A DNA stretch of 64,000 bases. Origin: Ramlibacter sp. PS4R-6 (GTDB taxonomy: Bacteria; Pseudomonadota; Gammaproteobacteria; Burkholderiales; Burkholderiaceae_C). Location: NCBI RefSeq assembly GCF_037572775.1, contig NZ_JBBHKA010000001.1, forward strand, positions 868,001 through 932,000, written 5' to 3'. Below the pieces are notes generated by a model. The model had not been told where the DNA came from and searched no databases. It saw only the letters and a program-made list of their open reading frames with translations. Of the stretch, positions 56,242 to 64,000 are shown piece by piece (position 1 is the stretch's first letter; every line of letters begins with the position of its first letter). The position numbers and the translations under genes are program-made.

Positions 56242-58295
56242 AGCGCGAACCGGCCCTGGCCGCCCTTGCGCGCTGGCGCTCGGCGCACACGCGCCTGTCG
56301 CTGTGGGCGCTGCTGGTGCTGCTGGTGGCCGGCATGCTGGCCACGCTGGTGTGGCTGGCCGGGCGCTACGAGACGAGCATGGAGCAGGGCCGCGTCGAGC
56401 GCGACACCTTCGACGCCGCCAACGACATCCGCGCCGGCCTCACGCGCAACGTGCAGACGCTGCAGGCGCTGCATTCGAGCAACGCGACGCCCGCCGCGTG
56501 GACGCAGGAGGCGCAGGCGCTGCTGCGCAGCCACCGCGAGTGGATGCGGCTGGAGTGGCGCGACGCCACGATGAAGGTGGTGGCGGCGGTGGACACGCCC
56601 TTCCGCCCGCCGGTGTTCACGCGCCTGGGCCGCGGGGCCTCGCAGGGCGACATCAACCTCGCCTGCGCGGCGGCGCGGCGCCTGACCGGCCCGGCGTATT
56701 CCACCAGCTACTTCGTGCCGCAGATGGACGGCCTGGGCATCGAGGTGATGGAGCTGTGCCTGCCGCAGGCCACCGCCGGCCAGCTCACCGGCTACGTCAT
56801 CGCCAGCTACTCGCTCGCCGAGGTGCTGAACCACCTGATCGAGCCGCAGCTCGCGCACAGCCACGACATCTCGTTCACCGAGGCCGACGGCACGCGCCTG
56901 GCGCTGCGCGGCGCCGCGCGGCGCGGCAGCCACATCTTCACGGGGCAGCAGCTCCTGGACCTGCCGGGCAACACGGTGGTGCTGCGCATGGACAGCTGGC
57001 GTGCGGCGCCGCAGCTGTTTCCCAACGTGCTCACGGCCATCCTCACGGCGATGGCGATCGCCCTCCTCGTGGTGCTGTGGCTGCTGGGCAAGGACACGCA
57101 GCGGCGCCTGCGCGCCGAGCGCGACCTGGCCGACGCGCTGGCCTTCCGCAAGGCGATGGAGGACTCGCTGGTGACGGGCCTGCGCGCGCGCGACCTGCAG
57201 GGCCGCACCACCTACGTCAACCCGGCCTTCTGCGCGATGGTGGGCTTCGGCCCCGACGAGCTCCTGGGCAAGGCCACGCCGGCGCCGTACTGGCCGCCGG
57301 AATTCGCGAGCGACTACGCCAAGCGGCAGGAGCGGCGCCTGTCGGGCCGCCACAGCCCGCCGCGCGAAGGCTTCGAGTCCATCTTCATGCGCAAGGACGG
57401 CACGCGCTTCCCGGTGCTGGTGATCGAGGCGCCGCTGATCAACCACAACGGCGTGCAGACCGGCTGGATGAGCGCCTTCCTCGACCTGTCGGAGCAGCGC
57501 CGCGTCGAGGAGCTGTCGCGCGCCAGCCAGGAAAGGCTGCAGGCCACCGCGCGCCTGGCCACCGTGGGCGAGATGGCGTCGCTGCTGTCGCACGAGCTGA
57601 ACCAGCCGCTCGCCGCGATTTCCAGCTACGCGACGGGGTCGCTCAACCTGCTGAAGTCGCAGGTGACGGCGGGCGGTGACGAGTCCATCGGCGACATCGA
57701 GGTGGCGATGAAGCGCATCGCCGAACAGGCCGAGCGCGCCGGCAAGGTGATCAAGAGCGTGCACGACTTCGTGCGCCGCCGCGACAAGGAGCGCGAGCCG
57801 ATCGCGCCCGATGCGCTGGTGGATTCGGTGATGCCGCTGGTGTCGCTGCAGGCACGCAAGCTGGGCGTGCGCGTCGAAACGCACGTCGACGCCAGCCTGC
57901 CGCCGGTGCTGGTGGACCGCACGATGGTCGAACAGGTGCTGCTGAACCTCGCGCGCAACGCGATGCAGGCCATGGACGAAAGCGGCGTCGCGCAGCCCTC
58001 TCTGTTGATCGAGGTGCGCAGGGCCGGCGGCGCCTCGCTGGCCCCGGGCATGGCGTGGCTGGAGTTCTCGGTGGCGGACGTCGGCCCGGGCATCCCGGCC
58101 GAGGTGCAGCAGCAGCTGTTCACGCCCTTCTTCACGACCAAGACCGAAGGCATGGGCCTGGGCCTGTCGCTGTGCCGCACGGTCGTCGAGCAGCATGGGG
58201 GATTCCTCGCATTCGAGCCCAACCGCCCCACGGGTACGATTTTCCGGTTCACGCTTCCCGTCGACGCCCGCGCGCTGGCGGCTGCGACCCCCTGA
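56238..58295 (+). CDS. Sensor histidine kinase with PAS domain, DctB/FixL-like
   Basis: 685 residues. An N-terminal helix (LSLWALLVLLVAGMLATLVWL, about 20-40) and a second near 265-290 bracket a periplasmic sensor region. A PAS domain (about 315-420) follows, then a HisKA-like helix with the phospho-acceptor H452 in SHELNQPLAAI and an ATPase domain (N box NLARNAM, G boxes DVGPGIP and GMGLGLSL). The ligand is unknown. It is coupled to the Nit2-like gene upstream and to the response regulator downstream by one base. Confidence 0.92.
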   Translation: MKREPALAALARWRSAHTRLSLWALLVLLVAGMLATLVWLAGRYETSMEQGRVERDTFDAANDIRAGLTRNVQTLQALHSSNATPAAWTQEAQALLRSHREWMRLEWRDATMKVVAAVDTPFRPPVFTRLGRGASQGDINLACAAARRLTGPAYSTSYFVPQMDGLGIEVMELCLPQATAGQLTGYVIASYSLAEVLNHLIEPQLAHSHDISFTEADGTRLALRGAARRGSHIFTGQQLLDLPGNTVVLRMDSWRAAPQLFPNVLTAILTAMAIALLVVLWLLGKDTQRRLRAERDLADALAFRKAMEDSLVTGLRARDLQGRTTYVNPAFCAMVGFGPDELLGKATPAPYWPPEFASDYAKRQERRLSGRHSPPREGFESIFMRKDGTRFPVLVIEAPLINHNGVQTGWMSAFLDLSEQRRVEELSRASQERLQATARLATVGEMASLLSHELNQPLAAISSYATGSLNLLKSQVTAGGDESIGDIEVAMKRIAEQAERAGKVIKSVHDFVRRRDKEREPIAPDALVDSVMPLVSLQARKLGVRVETHVDASLPPVLVDRTMVEQVLLNLARNAMQAMDESGVAQPSLLIEVRRAGGASLAPGMAWLEFSVADVGPGIPAEVQQQLFTPFFTTKTEGMGLGLSLCRTVVEQHGGFLAFEPNRPTGTIFRFTLPVDARALAAATP

Positions 58296-58296
58296 C

Positions 58297-58923
58297 ATGC
58301 AACCTTCGCAAAACGCCCTCGTGTTCATCGTCGACGACGATGCAAGCGTGCGCGAGGCGCTGGCGTGGCTGTTGCGCTCGCGGCACCTGCTGTCGGAGTC
58401 GTACGGCGGCGCCGAGGAATTCGACGAGATGCTGGCGCGCGGCTGGGCGCCCGCGCAGCCGTGCTGCCTGCTGCTGGACGTGCGCATGCCCGGCATGAGC
58501 GGCCTGGCGCTGTTCGACAAGCTGGTGCAGCGCGGCCTGACGGAGCTGATGCCGGTGATCTTCCTGACCGGCCACGCCGACGTGCCGACCGCGGTCGACA
58601 TGGTCAAGCGCGGCGCCTTCGACTTCTGCGAGAAGCCGTTTTCCGACAACGCGCTGGTCGACCGCATCGAGCAGGCGCTCAAGCTTTCGCAAGGCGTGCT
58701 GGACGCGCGGCGCGCGAAGGGCGCGGTGCAGGCGCGCCTGGCCGAGCTGACCGAACGCGAGCGCGACGTGATGCGGCTGGTGGTCGAGGGCCTGCCCAAC
58801 AAGCTGATCGCCGACCAGCTCGACATCAGCGTGCGCACGGTGGAAGTGCATCGCGCGCGCGTGTTCGACAAGATGGAAGTGAAGTCGGCGGTGGAGCTCG
58901 CCAACCTGCTGCGCGGGGCCTAG
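58297..58923 (+). CDS. FixJ/NarL-type response regulator
   Basis: 208 residues. The receiver domain has the acidic pair D13-D14 and phospho-acceptor D61 in LLLDVRMPGMSG; Thr/Lys signals are in FLTGHADVPTAV and CEKPFSD. A LuxR-type HTH (about 148-190, TERERDVMRLVVEGLPNKLI) binds DNA. It pairs with the sensor kinase upstream, in the layout of FixLJ or DctSR. The target genes are not evident here. Confidence 0.94.
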   Translation: MQPSQNALVFIVDDDASVREALAWLLRSRHLLSESYGGAEEFDEMLARGWAPAQPCCLLLDVRMPGMSGLALFDKLVQRGLTELMPVIFLTGHADVPTAVDMVKRGAFDFCEKPFSDNALVDRIEQALKLSQGVLDARRAKGAVQARLAELTERERDVMRLVVEGLPNKLIADQLDISVRTVEVHRARVFDKMEVKSAVELANLLRGA

Positions 58924-59045
58924 TCCTTCCCCTTGTCTTCGTCGCGCGGGGGCTCGCCGCCCTTGCGCCCGGCGAACATGGTCCACCACACGATCAGCAG
59001 CAGCAGCGCCAGCGCGAGCAGCGCTTCGAGCAGAATCACCCACAT
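58920..59045 (-). CDS. Possible small single-helix membrane protein
   Basis: 41 residues: one hydrophobic helix (VILLEALLALALLLLIVWWTM) followed by a charged tail (GRKGGEPPRDEDKGKD). The composition is what a genuine small membrane protein would show, but it overlaps the response regulator stop and its ATG overlaps the mltA ATG by two bases, so it could be an artefact of the mltA region. No clear ribosome site. An upstream GTG/TTG extension is possible. Confidence 0.4.
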   Translation of the reverse strand: MWVILLEALLALALLLLIVWWTMFAGRKGGEPPRDEDKGKD

Positions 59046-60168
59046 GGCACGGTCCTTCGCATGGCTCGCGATTGTAGGAACGCTGGCCGGCTGCGCCTCG
59101 GTGCCGCTGCCGCCGATGGACGAAGCGCCGCGGCCGGCATCGCCCGCGACGAGCGCTCCCGCGGTGACGGGCGACGTCGTCACGATGCCGAAGAGCCGCT
59201 GGGTGCCCGTGGCGTGGAGCGAGTTGCCGGGCTTCGCCGACGACGCCCTCTACGACGCCTGGAACGCGTGGCTCAAGGGCTGCGAACGCCCGCCCGCGAA
59301 CTGGGCGCGCCTGTGCGGCGACGTGCGGCGCCTGTCGATCGCATCGGCCGACGAGCAGCGCGCGTGGATGCTCGAGAAGCTGCAGCCCTACCGCGTCGAG
59401 CCGCTCGCGGGCCCCGCCGACGGCCTGCTCACGGGCTACTACGAACCGCTCCTGGAAGCGACGCGCGTGGCGACCGCACGCAACGCCGCGCCGCTGTACC
59501 GCCCGCCCGCGACGCTCGCCAGCCGCCGGCCCTGGTACACGCGCGAGGAGATCGACACGCTGCCCGAGGCGCGCGCGCAGCTGCGCGGCCGCGAGATCGC
59601 GTGGCTCGCCGACCCGCTCGATGCGCTGGTGGTGCAGATCCAGGGATCGGCGCGCCTGCGCATCACCGAACCCGACGGCACGCAGCGCACCGTGCGCCTC
59701 GCCTTCGCCGGAACCAACGAGCAGCCCTACCGCAGCGTCGGCAACTGGCTGCTGCAGCAGGGCGCGATCCGCGACGCCTCGTGGCCCGGCATCAAGGCGT
59801 GGGCCGCGCAGAACCCGGGCCGCGTCAACGAGATGCTGTGGAGCAACCCGCGCTACGTGTTCTTCCGCGAGGAGCCGCTGCCCGAGGGTGATGCATCGGC
59901 CGGCCCGCGCGGCGCGCAGGGCGTGCCGCTCACGCCGGGGCGCTCGATCGCGGTGGACAAGGACAGCATCCCCTACGGCACGCCGGTGTGGCTGGTTTCC
60001 GCGGGGCCCGTGGTGAGCCTGCAGCGGCTGGTGTTCGCGCAGGACACCGGCAGCGCCATCGTCGGCGGCGTGCGCGCCGACTACTTCACCGGATGGGGTG
60101 CGGAAGCGGGCGAACTCGCGGGGCGCCTGCGCCAGCCGCTGAAACTGTGGGTGCTGCAGCCCCGCTGA
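59044..60168 (+). CDS. mltA: Membrane-bound lytic murein transglycosylase A
   Basis: 374 residues. A lipoprotein signal peptide with lipobox TLAGC (Cys17) anchors it to the outer membrane. The MltA domain has LLTGYYEPLLEA near 130 and the C-terminal 3D motif AQDTGSAIVGGVRADYF with its catalytic Asp. The enzyme cuts peptidoglycan, forming 1,6-anhydro ends. The ATG at 59044 produces a proper signal sequence; in-frame upstream Met codons would not. The downstream lysozyme inhibitor fits a cell-wall theme. Confidence 0.94.
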   Translation: MARSFAWLAIVGTLAGCASVPLPPMDEAPRPASPATSAPAVTGDVVTMPKSRWVPVAWSELPGFADDALYDAWNAWLKGCERPPANWARLCGDVRRLSIASADEQRAWMLEKLQPYRVEPLAGPADGLLTGYYEPLLEATRVATARNAAPLYRPPATLASRRPWYTREEIDTLPEARAQLRGREIAWLADPLDALVVQIQGSARLRITEPDGTQRTVRLAFAGTNEQPYRSVGNWLLQQGAIRDASWPGIKAWAAQNPGRVNEMLWSNPRYVFFREEPLPEGDASAGPRGAQGVPLTPGRSIAVDKDSIPYGTPVWLVSAGPVVSLQRLVFAQDTGSAIVGGVRADYFTGWGAEAGELAGRLRQPLKLWVLQPR

Positions 60169-60194
60169 GCTGGCGGCGTGCGCACAATGCGCGC

Positions 60195-60557
60195 ATGCCC
60201 GAGTGCCGCTGGCTTTTCAGCGCCGTCCTGCTTCTGGGAGGGTGCGCTTCCTCGCCGCCAGCCGTGGTGGCGCCCGCGCCTGCTGCGCCACCGGCCCCGC
60301 CGCCCCCGGTTGCCGTGGCGAAGCCGCCGCACTACCGCTGCGAAGGCGGCCTGGAGTTCGACGTGCGTTTCGGCGACGGCAGCGCCGAGCTGCTGTTCGC
60401 CGCGCGCGAACCCGAGACACTGCTGCGCGACGCGGGCGGCACCACGCCGCAGCAGACCGTCTACAGCAACACGAGCGCGAAGGTGGAGTTCGACGGCCGC
60501 GACGCCCGCTTGAACCTCGTCGCGCCGCCGCTGCAGGCGCGCTGCGTGCGCGACTAG
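60195..60557 (+). CDS. MliC-family lysozyme-inhibitor lipoprotein
   Basis: 120 residues. The signal peptide ends in lipobox LLGGC (Cys17), followed by a Pro/Ala linker to about residue 45. The C-terminal domain carries two Cys (HYRCEGG and QARCVRD) and the fold pattern of membrane-bound inhibitors of C-type lysozyme. It lies 26 bp after mltA. It overlaps the lrp-type stop by four bases. The family assignment is moderate, as such domains are weakly conserved. Confidence 0.75.
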   Translation: MPECRWLFSAVLLLGGCASSPPAVVAPAPAAPPAPPPPVAVAKPPHYRCEGGLEFDVRFGDGSAELLFAAREPETLLRDAGGTTPQQTVYSNTSAKVEFDGRDARLNLVAPPLQARCVRD

Positions 60558-61039
60558 CGCGCCGGCGGCTTCAGGTGCGCCAGCGGCAGCGCGCTGCTGG
60601 CCTTGACCTCGCCCAGCGAGAAGCTGGTGTGCAGGTCCTTCACGTTGGGCAGGTTGATCAGCACCTTGCGCGCGAGCTGCGAGAACGAGTCGAGGTCGCG
60701 GCTGACCACCTGCAGCTCGAACGTGCCGGCGCCGCTGATGTAGTGGCACGAGACGATCTCGGGGATCTTGCGGATCGCCTCTTCCATCTCCTTGGTGCGC
60801 TCGCCGGTGTTCTTGTCGGCGTCGAGCCGCACGAAGGCCAGCACGCCCAGGCCGATCTTGTGGCGGTCGATCTCGGCGCGGTAGCCCTTGATGTAGCCGG
60901 CCTGTTCCAGCGCGCGCACGCGCCGCCAGCACGGCGCCGCCGACAGGCCCACGCGCTGCGCCAGTTCGGCGTTGGTCAGGCGCGCGTCGGCCTGCAGCTC
61001 ATTCAGTATCTGGACGTCAAACTTGTCGAGCGTTTCCAT
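60554..61039 (-). CDS. Lrp/AsnC-family transcriptional regulator
   Basis: 161 residues, standard size. The N-terminal HTH covers about 8-55 (DVQILNELQADARLTNAELA, VGLSAAPCWRRV), and the RAM ligand domain follows. It is divergent from the indolepyruvate oxidoreductase gene, a common arrangement in which an Lrp-type protein senses an aromatic amino acid and controls its catabolism. Role at this locus is inferred from position. Confidence 0.92.
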   Translation of the reverse strand: METLDKFDVQILNELQADARLTNAELAQRVGLSAAPCWRRVRALEQAGYIKGYRAEIDRHKIGLGVLAFVRLDADKNTGERTKEMEEAIRKIPEIVSCHYISGAGTFELQVVSRDLDSFSQLARKVLINLPNVKDLHTSFSLGEVKASSALPLAHLKPPAR

Positions 61040-61157
61040 GGGGTGGCCATTTGAGCAAGATCCTTTCTCATCCTACCCAGTTTCCGGCACTAAACGCAAA
61101 GACTTATCTGGGCCCCGGGCATACACTGTGCAGTCCCAAGCAGGAGACAACGACGCC

Positions 61158-64000
61158 ATGAATGCGCCGCTACCGGAACACATCCGCAAGGCCCTCGAGA
61201 CGGTCACGCTGGACGACAAGTACTCGCTGGACCAGGGCCGCGCCTTCATGAGCGGCGTGCAGGCACTCGTGAAGCTGCCCATGCTGCAGCGCCAGCGCGA
61301 TGCGCTGCAAGGCAAGAACACCGCCGGCTTCATCAGCGGCTACCGCGGCTCCCCGCTGGGCACCTACGACCAGGCACTGTGGGGCGCCAAGAAGCACCTG
61401 GCGGCCAACAACATCGTGTTCCAGGCTGGCGTGAACGAGGAACTCGCGGCCACTGCACTGTGGGGCACGCAGCAGCTCGGGTTCGTGCCGAAGGAGCAGC
61501 ACAAGTTCGACGGCGTGTTCGGCATCTGGTACGGCAAGGGCCCGGGGGTGGACCGCACCTCCGACGTCTTCAAGCACGCCAACATGGCGGGCACCACGCC
61601 GTGGGGCGGCGTGATCGCGGTGGCCGGCGACGACCACGTCGCCAAGAGCTCCACCGCCGCGCACCAGAGCGACCACATCTTCAAGGCCTGCGGCCTGCCG
61701 GTGTTCTTCCCGGCCAACGTGCAGGAGATCCTCGACCTCGGCCTGCACGCGTTCGCCATGAGCCGCTACGCCGGCGTGTGGTCCGGCATGAAGACGATCC
61801 AGGAGATCGTCGAGTCGAGCAGCACGGCGATCATCGATCCGCAGCGCGTGCAAATCGCGATCCCCACCGACTTCGAGATGCCGCCCGGCGGCCTGCACAT
61901 CCGCTGGCCGGACCACGCGCTCGACCAGGAAGCGCGCCTGTTCGACTTCAAGTGGTACGCGGCGCTCGCGTACATCCGCGCCAACAAGCTCAATTACAAC
62001 GTCATCGAAGGCCCCAACGACCGCTTCGGCATCATCGCCAGCGGCAAGGCCTACAACGACGCGCGCCAGGCGCTGCTGGACCTCGGGCTCGACGACGCCG
62101 CGTGCCGCCGCCTGGGCATCCGCGTGCACAAGGTCGGCGTGGTGTGGCCGCTGGAAGCGACCATCACGCGCGACTTCGCCACGGGCCTGAAGGAAATCCT
62201 CGTCGTCGAGGAAAAGCGCCAGGTGATCGAGTACGCGCTGAAGGAGGAGCTGTACAACTGGCGCCCCGACGTGCGGCCCAACGTGGTCGGCAAGTTCAAC
62301 GAAGTGCCGGGCGATGCTTCCGGCGGCGAGTGGTCGCAGGCCAACCCCGGCGAGAACAAGCTGCTGCGCGCCAACGCCGACCTGTCGCCCGCGATCATCG
62401 CGCGCGCCATCGCCATGCGGCTGAAGAAGCTGGGTGTGGACAGCGACACCGCTGCGCGCATGGATGCGCAGCTGGCGATCCTCGAGGCGAAAGAGCGCGC
62501 GATGGACGTGCTCGAAGTCAAGGGCGACCGCGCGCCGTGGTTCTGCTCGGGCTGCCCGCACAACACGTCCACCGTCGTGCCCGAAGGCTCGCGCGCCATG
62601 GCCGGCATCGGCTGCCACTTCATGGCCACATGGATGGACCGCTCCACCATCGGCTTCACGCAGATGGGCGGCGAGGGCGTGCCATGGGTGGGGCAGCAGC
62701 CCTTCACGCACGAGCAGCACGTGTTCGCCAACCTCGGCGACGGCACCTACTTCCACAGCGGCTCGCTGGCCATCCGCCAGTCGATCGCGGCGGGCGTGAA
62801 CATCACCTACAAGATCCTCTACAACGACGCGGTGGCGATGACCGGCGGCCAGCAGGTGGGCGAGCGTCCCGAGGGCCACTCGGTGATCCAGATCTCGCAC
62901 AGCCTCGCCGCCGAAGGCGTCGCGAAGCAGGTCGTCGTGACCGACGAGCCCGAGAAGTACACGGTGGCCAAGCTGCCGCCCGGCGTCGAGGTGCACCACC
63001 GCGACGAGCTCGACGCGATCCAGCGCCAGTTCCGCGAGATCGCGGGCACCACGGCCATCATCTACGACCAGACCTGCGCCACCGAGAAGCGCCGCCGCCG
63101 CAAGCGCGGCAAGATGGTCGACCCGGCCCTGCGCGTCGTCATCAACGACCTGGTGTGCGAAGGCTGCGGCGACTGCAGCGTCAAGAGCAACTGCCTGTCG
63201 GTCGAGCCGCTCGAGACGGAATTTGGCCGCAAGCGCACCATCAACCAGAGCACCTGCAACAAGGACACGAGCTGCCTCAAGGGCTTCTGCCCGAGCTTCG
63301 TCACCGTGGAAGGCGGCAAGCTCAAGGCCAAGGCGAAGGCCGAGGCCGCATCGCTCGAAGGCCTGCCCGCATTGCCCGAGCCGCGCATCGCCCCCATCGA
63401 AGGCGCGTACGGCATCGTCGTCGCCGGTGTCGGCGGCACGGGCGTGATCACCATCGGCCAGCTGCTCGGCATGGCCGCGCACATCGAAGGCAAGGGCATC
63501 GTCACGCAGGACGCGGCGGGCCTGGCGCAAAAGGGCGGCGCGACGTGGAGCCACGTGATCATCGGCGAGTCGCAGGACGCGATCCGCACGACGCGCGTGA
63601 CCATGGCCGGCGCCGACGCGGTGATCGGTTGCGACCCCATCGTCACCGCCGGCAAGGAAACGGTGCTGCGCATGCGCCCGGGCCGCACGCGCGTGGCCCT
63701 CAACGGCCACGGCTCGCCCACGGCGGCGTTCGTGAAGAACTCGAACTGGTCGAACCCGTCGGATGCTTGCGCCGCCGAAGTGGCCAAGGCGGTCGGCGAC
63801 AACGGCGTGGCCGTGTTCAACGCCGACCTCGCAGCGACCAAGCTGCTGGGCGACTCCATCTATACCAACCCGATGATGCTGGGCTTCGCCTGGCAGAAGG
63901 GCTGGGTGCCGCTGGCGCACGAATCGCTGATGCGCGCGATCGAGCTCAATGGCGTCACGGTCGACAAGAACAAGGCCGCCTTCGAATGGGGCCGCCGCGC
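61158..64000 (+). CDS. Indolepyruvate ferredoxin oxidoreductase, fused type (partial)
   Basis: 947 residues are visible before the window ends; the family's fused form is about 1150-1200. It oxidises aryl 2-oxoacids from aromatic amino acids to acyl-CoA. From the N-terminus: GFISGYRGSPLGTYD (thiamine-diphosphate-enzyme Pyr domain), FCSGCPHNTSTVVPEGS, and GDGTYFHSG (ThDP binding). A Cys-rich block around 655-700 (CEGCGDCSVKSNC, CLKGFC) could bind iron-sulfur. AGVGGTGVITIG begins the gamma domain at about 755. ATG 61158 follows an AGGAG ribosome site. Confidence 0.93.
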   Translation, partial: MNAPLPEHIRKALETVTLDDKYSLDQGRAFMSGVQALVKLPMLQRQRDALQGKNTAGFISGYRGSPLGTYDQALWGAKKHLAANNIVFQAGVNEELAATALWGTQQLGFVPKEQHKFDGVFGIWYGKGPGVDRTSDVFKHANMAGTTPWGGVIAVAGDDHVAKSSTAAHQSDHIFKACGLPVFFPANVQEILDLGLHAFAMSRYAGVWSGMKTIQEIVESSSTAIIDPQRVQIAIPTDFEMPPGGLHIRWPDHALDQEARLFDFKWYAALAYIRANKLNYNVIEGPNDRFGIIASGKAYNDARQALLDLGLDDAACRRLGIRVHKVGVVWPLEATITRDFATGLKEILVVEEKRQVIEYALKEELYNWRPDVRPNVVGKFNEVPGDASGGEWSQANPGENKLLRANADLSPAIIARAIAMRLKKLGVDSDTAARMDAQLAILEAKERAMDVLEVKGDRAPWFCSGCPHNTSTVVPEGSRAMAGIGCHFMATWMDRSTIGFTQMGGEGVPWVGQQPFTHEQHVFANLGDGTYFHSGSLAIRQSIAAGVNITYKILYNDAVAMTGGQQVGERPEGHSVIQISHSLAAEGVAKQVVVTDEPEKYTVAKLPPGVEVHHRDELDAIQRQFREIAGTTAIIYDQTCATEKRRRRKRGKMVDPALRVVINDLVCEGCGDCSVKSNCLSVEPLETEFGRKRTINQSTCNKDTSCLKGFCPSFVTVEGGKLKAKAKAEAASLEGLPALPEPRIAPIEGAYGIVVAGVGGTGVITIGQLLGMAAHIEGKGIVTQDAAGLAQKGGATWSHVIIGESQDAIRTTRVTMAGADAVIGCDPIVTAGKETVLRMRPGRTRVALNGHGSPTAAFVKNSNWSNPSDACAAEVAKAVGDNGVAVFNADLAATKLLGDSIYTNPMMLGFAWQKGWVPLAHESLMRAIELNGVTVDKNKAAFEWGRR

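Overview
Coordinates include stop codons. The window is very GC-rich, densely packed DNA with many GTG starts and 1-8 bp gene overlaps. Gene content and order (recA-recX, sucCD, a type 2 argC, purB-yaeQ, stand-alone rfaE2, glnE-yhdP-Nit2 hydrolase, Lrp next to a fused indolepyruvate oxidoreductase, a DUF3717/DUF1289 protein) point to a Burkholderiales chromosome. Comamonadaceae, close to Ramlibacter or Variovorax, is my best guess; this rests on protein recognition, not a database search. I saw no insertion sequences, prophage, CRISPR, rRNA or tRNA.

Layout. 1-10.6 kb: a MarR regulator, recA-recX, two large TPR/GT9-like glycosyltransferases (three catalytic modules in all), argC, and sucCD ending in a clear terminator. 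10.7-22.1 kb: a TerC protein, then a closely spaced run of a CHASE2 Ser/Thr kinase, PP2C phosphatase, FHA protein, CHASE2 adenylate/guanylate cyclase, metallo-beta-lactamase-fold phosphodiesterase and a GAF-bearing PilB/GspE ATPase. Next comes a type IV pilin with its own sigma-54 promoter and terminator. 22.1-38.4 kb: a surface glycan locus with glycosyltransferases, GHMP kinase plus nucleotidyltransferase of the GDP-heptose type, three SDR enzymes, a C-methyltransferase, a Wzx-like flippase and a PglL/Wzy-type ligase. It is followed by moaC and a TfpX/TfpZ-like pilin accessory protein. 39.7-64 kb: mostly housekeeping genes. These include an M48 protease, a TerC operon behind a yybP-ykoY (Mn2+) riboswitch, purB, GST, a glutathione peroxidase-like protein, a diiron protein, rfaE2, glnE, yhdP, a Nit2-like hydrolase, a two-component system, mltA, a MliC-like lipoprotein, Lrp, and an indolepyruvate oxidoreductase cut by the window end.

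How it may work together. The most interesting reading is that 11.5-38.4 kb (plus the accessory gene at 38.9 kb) forms one functional neighbourhood. Two CHASE2 sensors feed a Thr-phosphorylation circuit (kinase, phosphatase, FHA reader) and a cyclic-nucleotide circuit (cyclase, phosphodiesterase, possible GAF reader). Both end at a pilus-type motor ATPase, with the pilin and a glycan pathway ending in a possible pilin glycan ligase next door. The domains and gene order are visible in the sequence; the circuit itself is inference.
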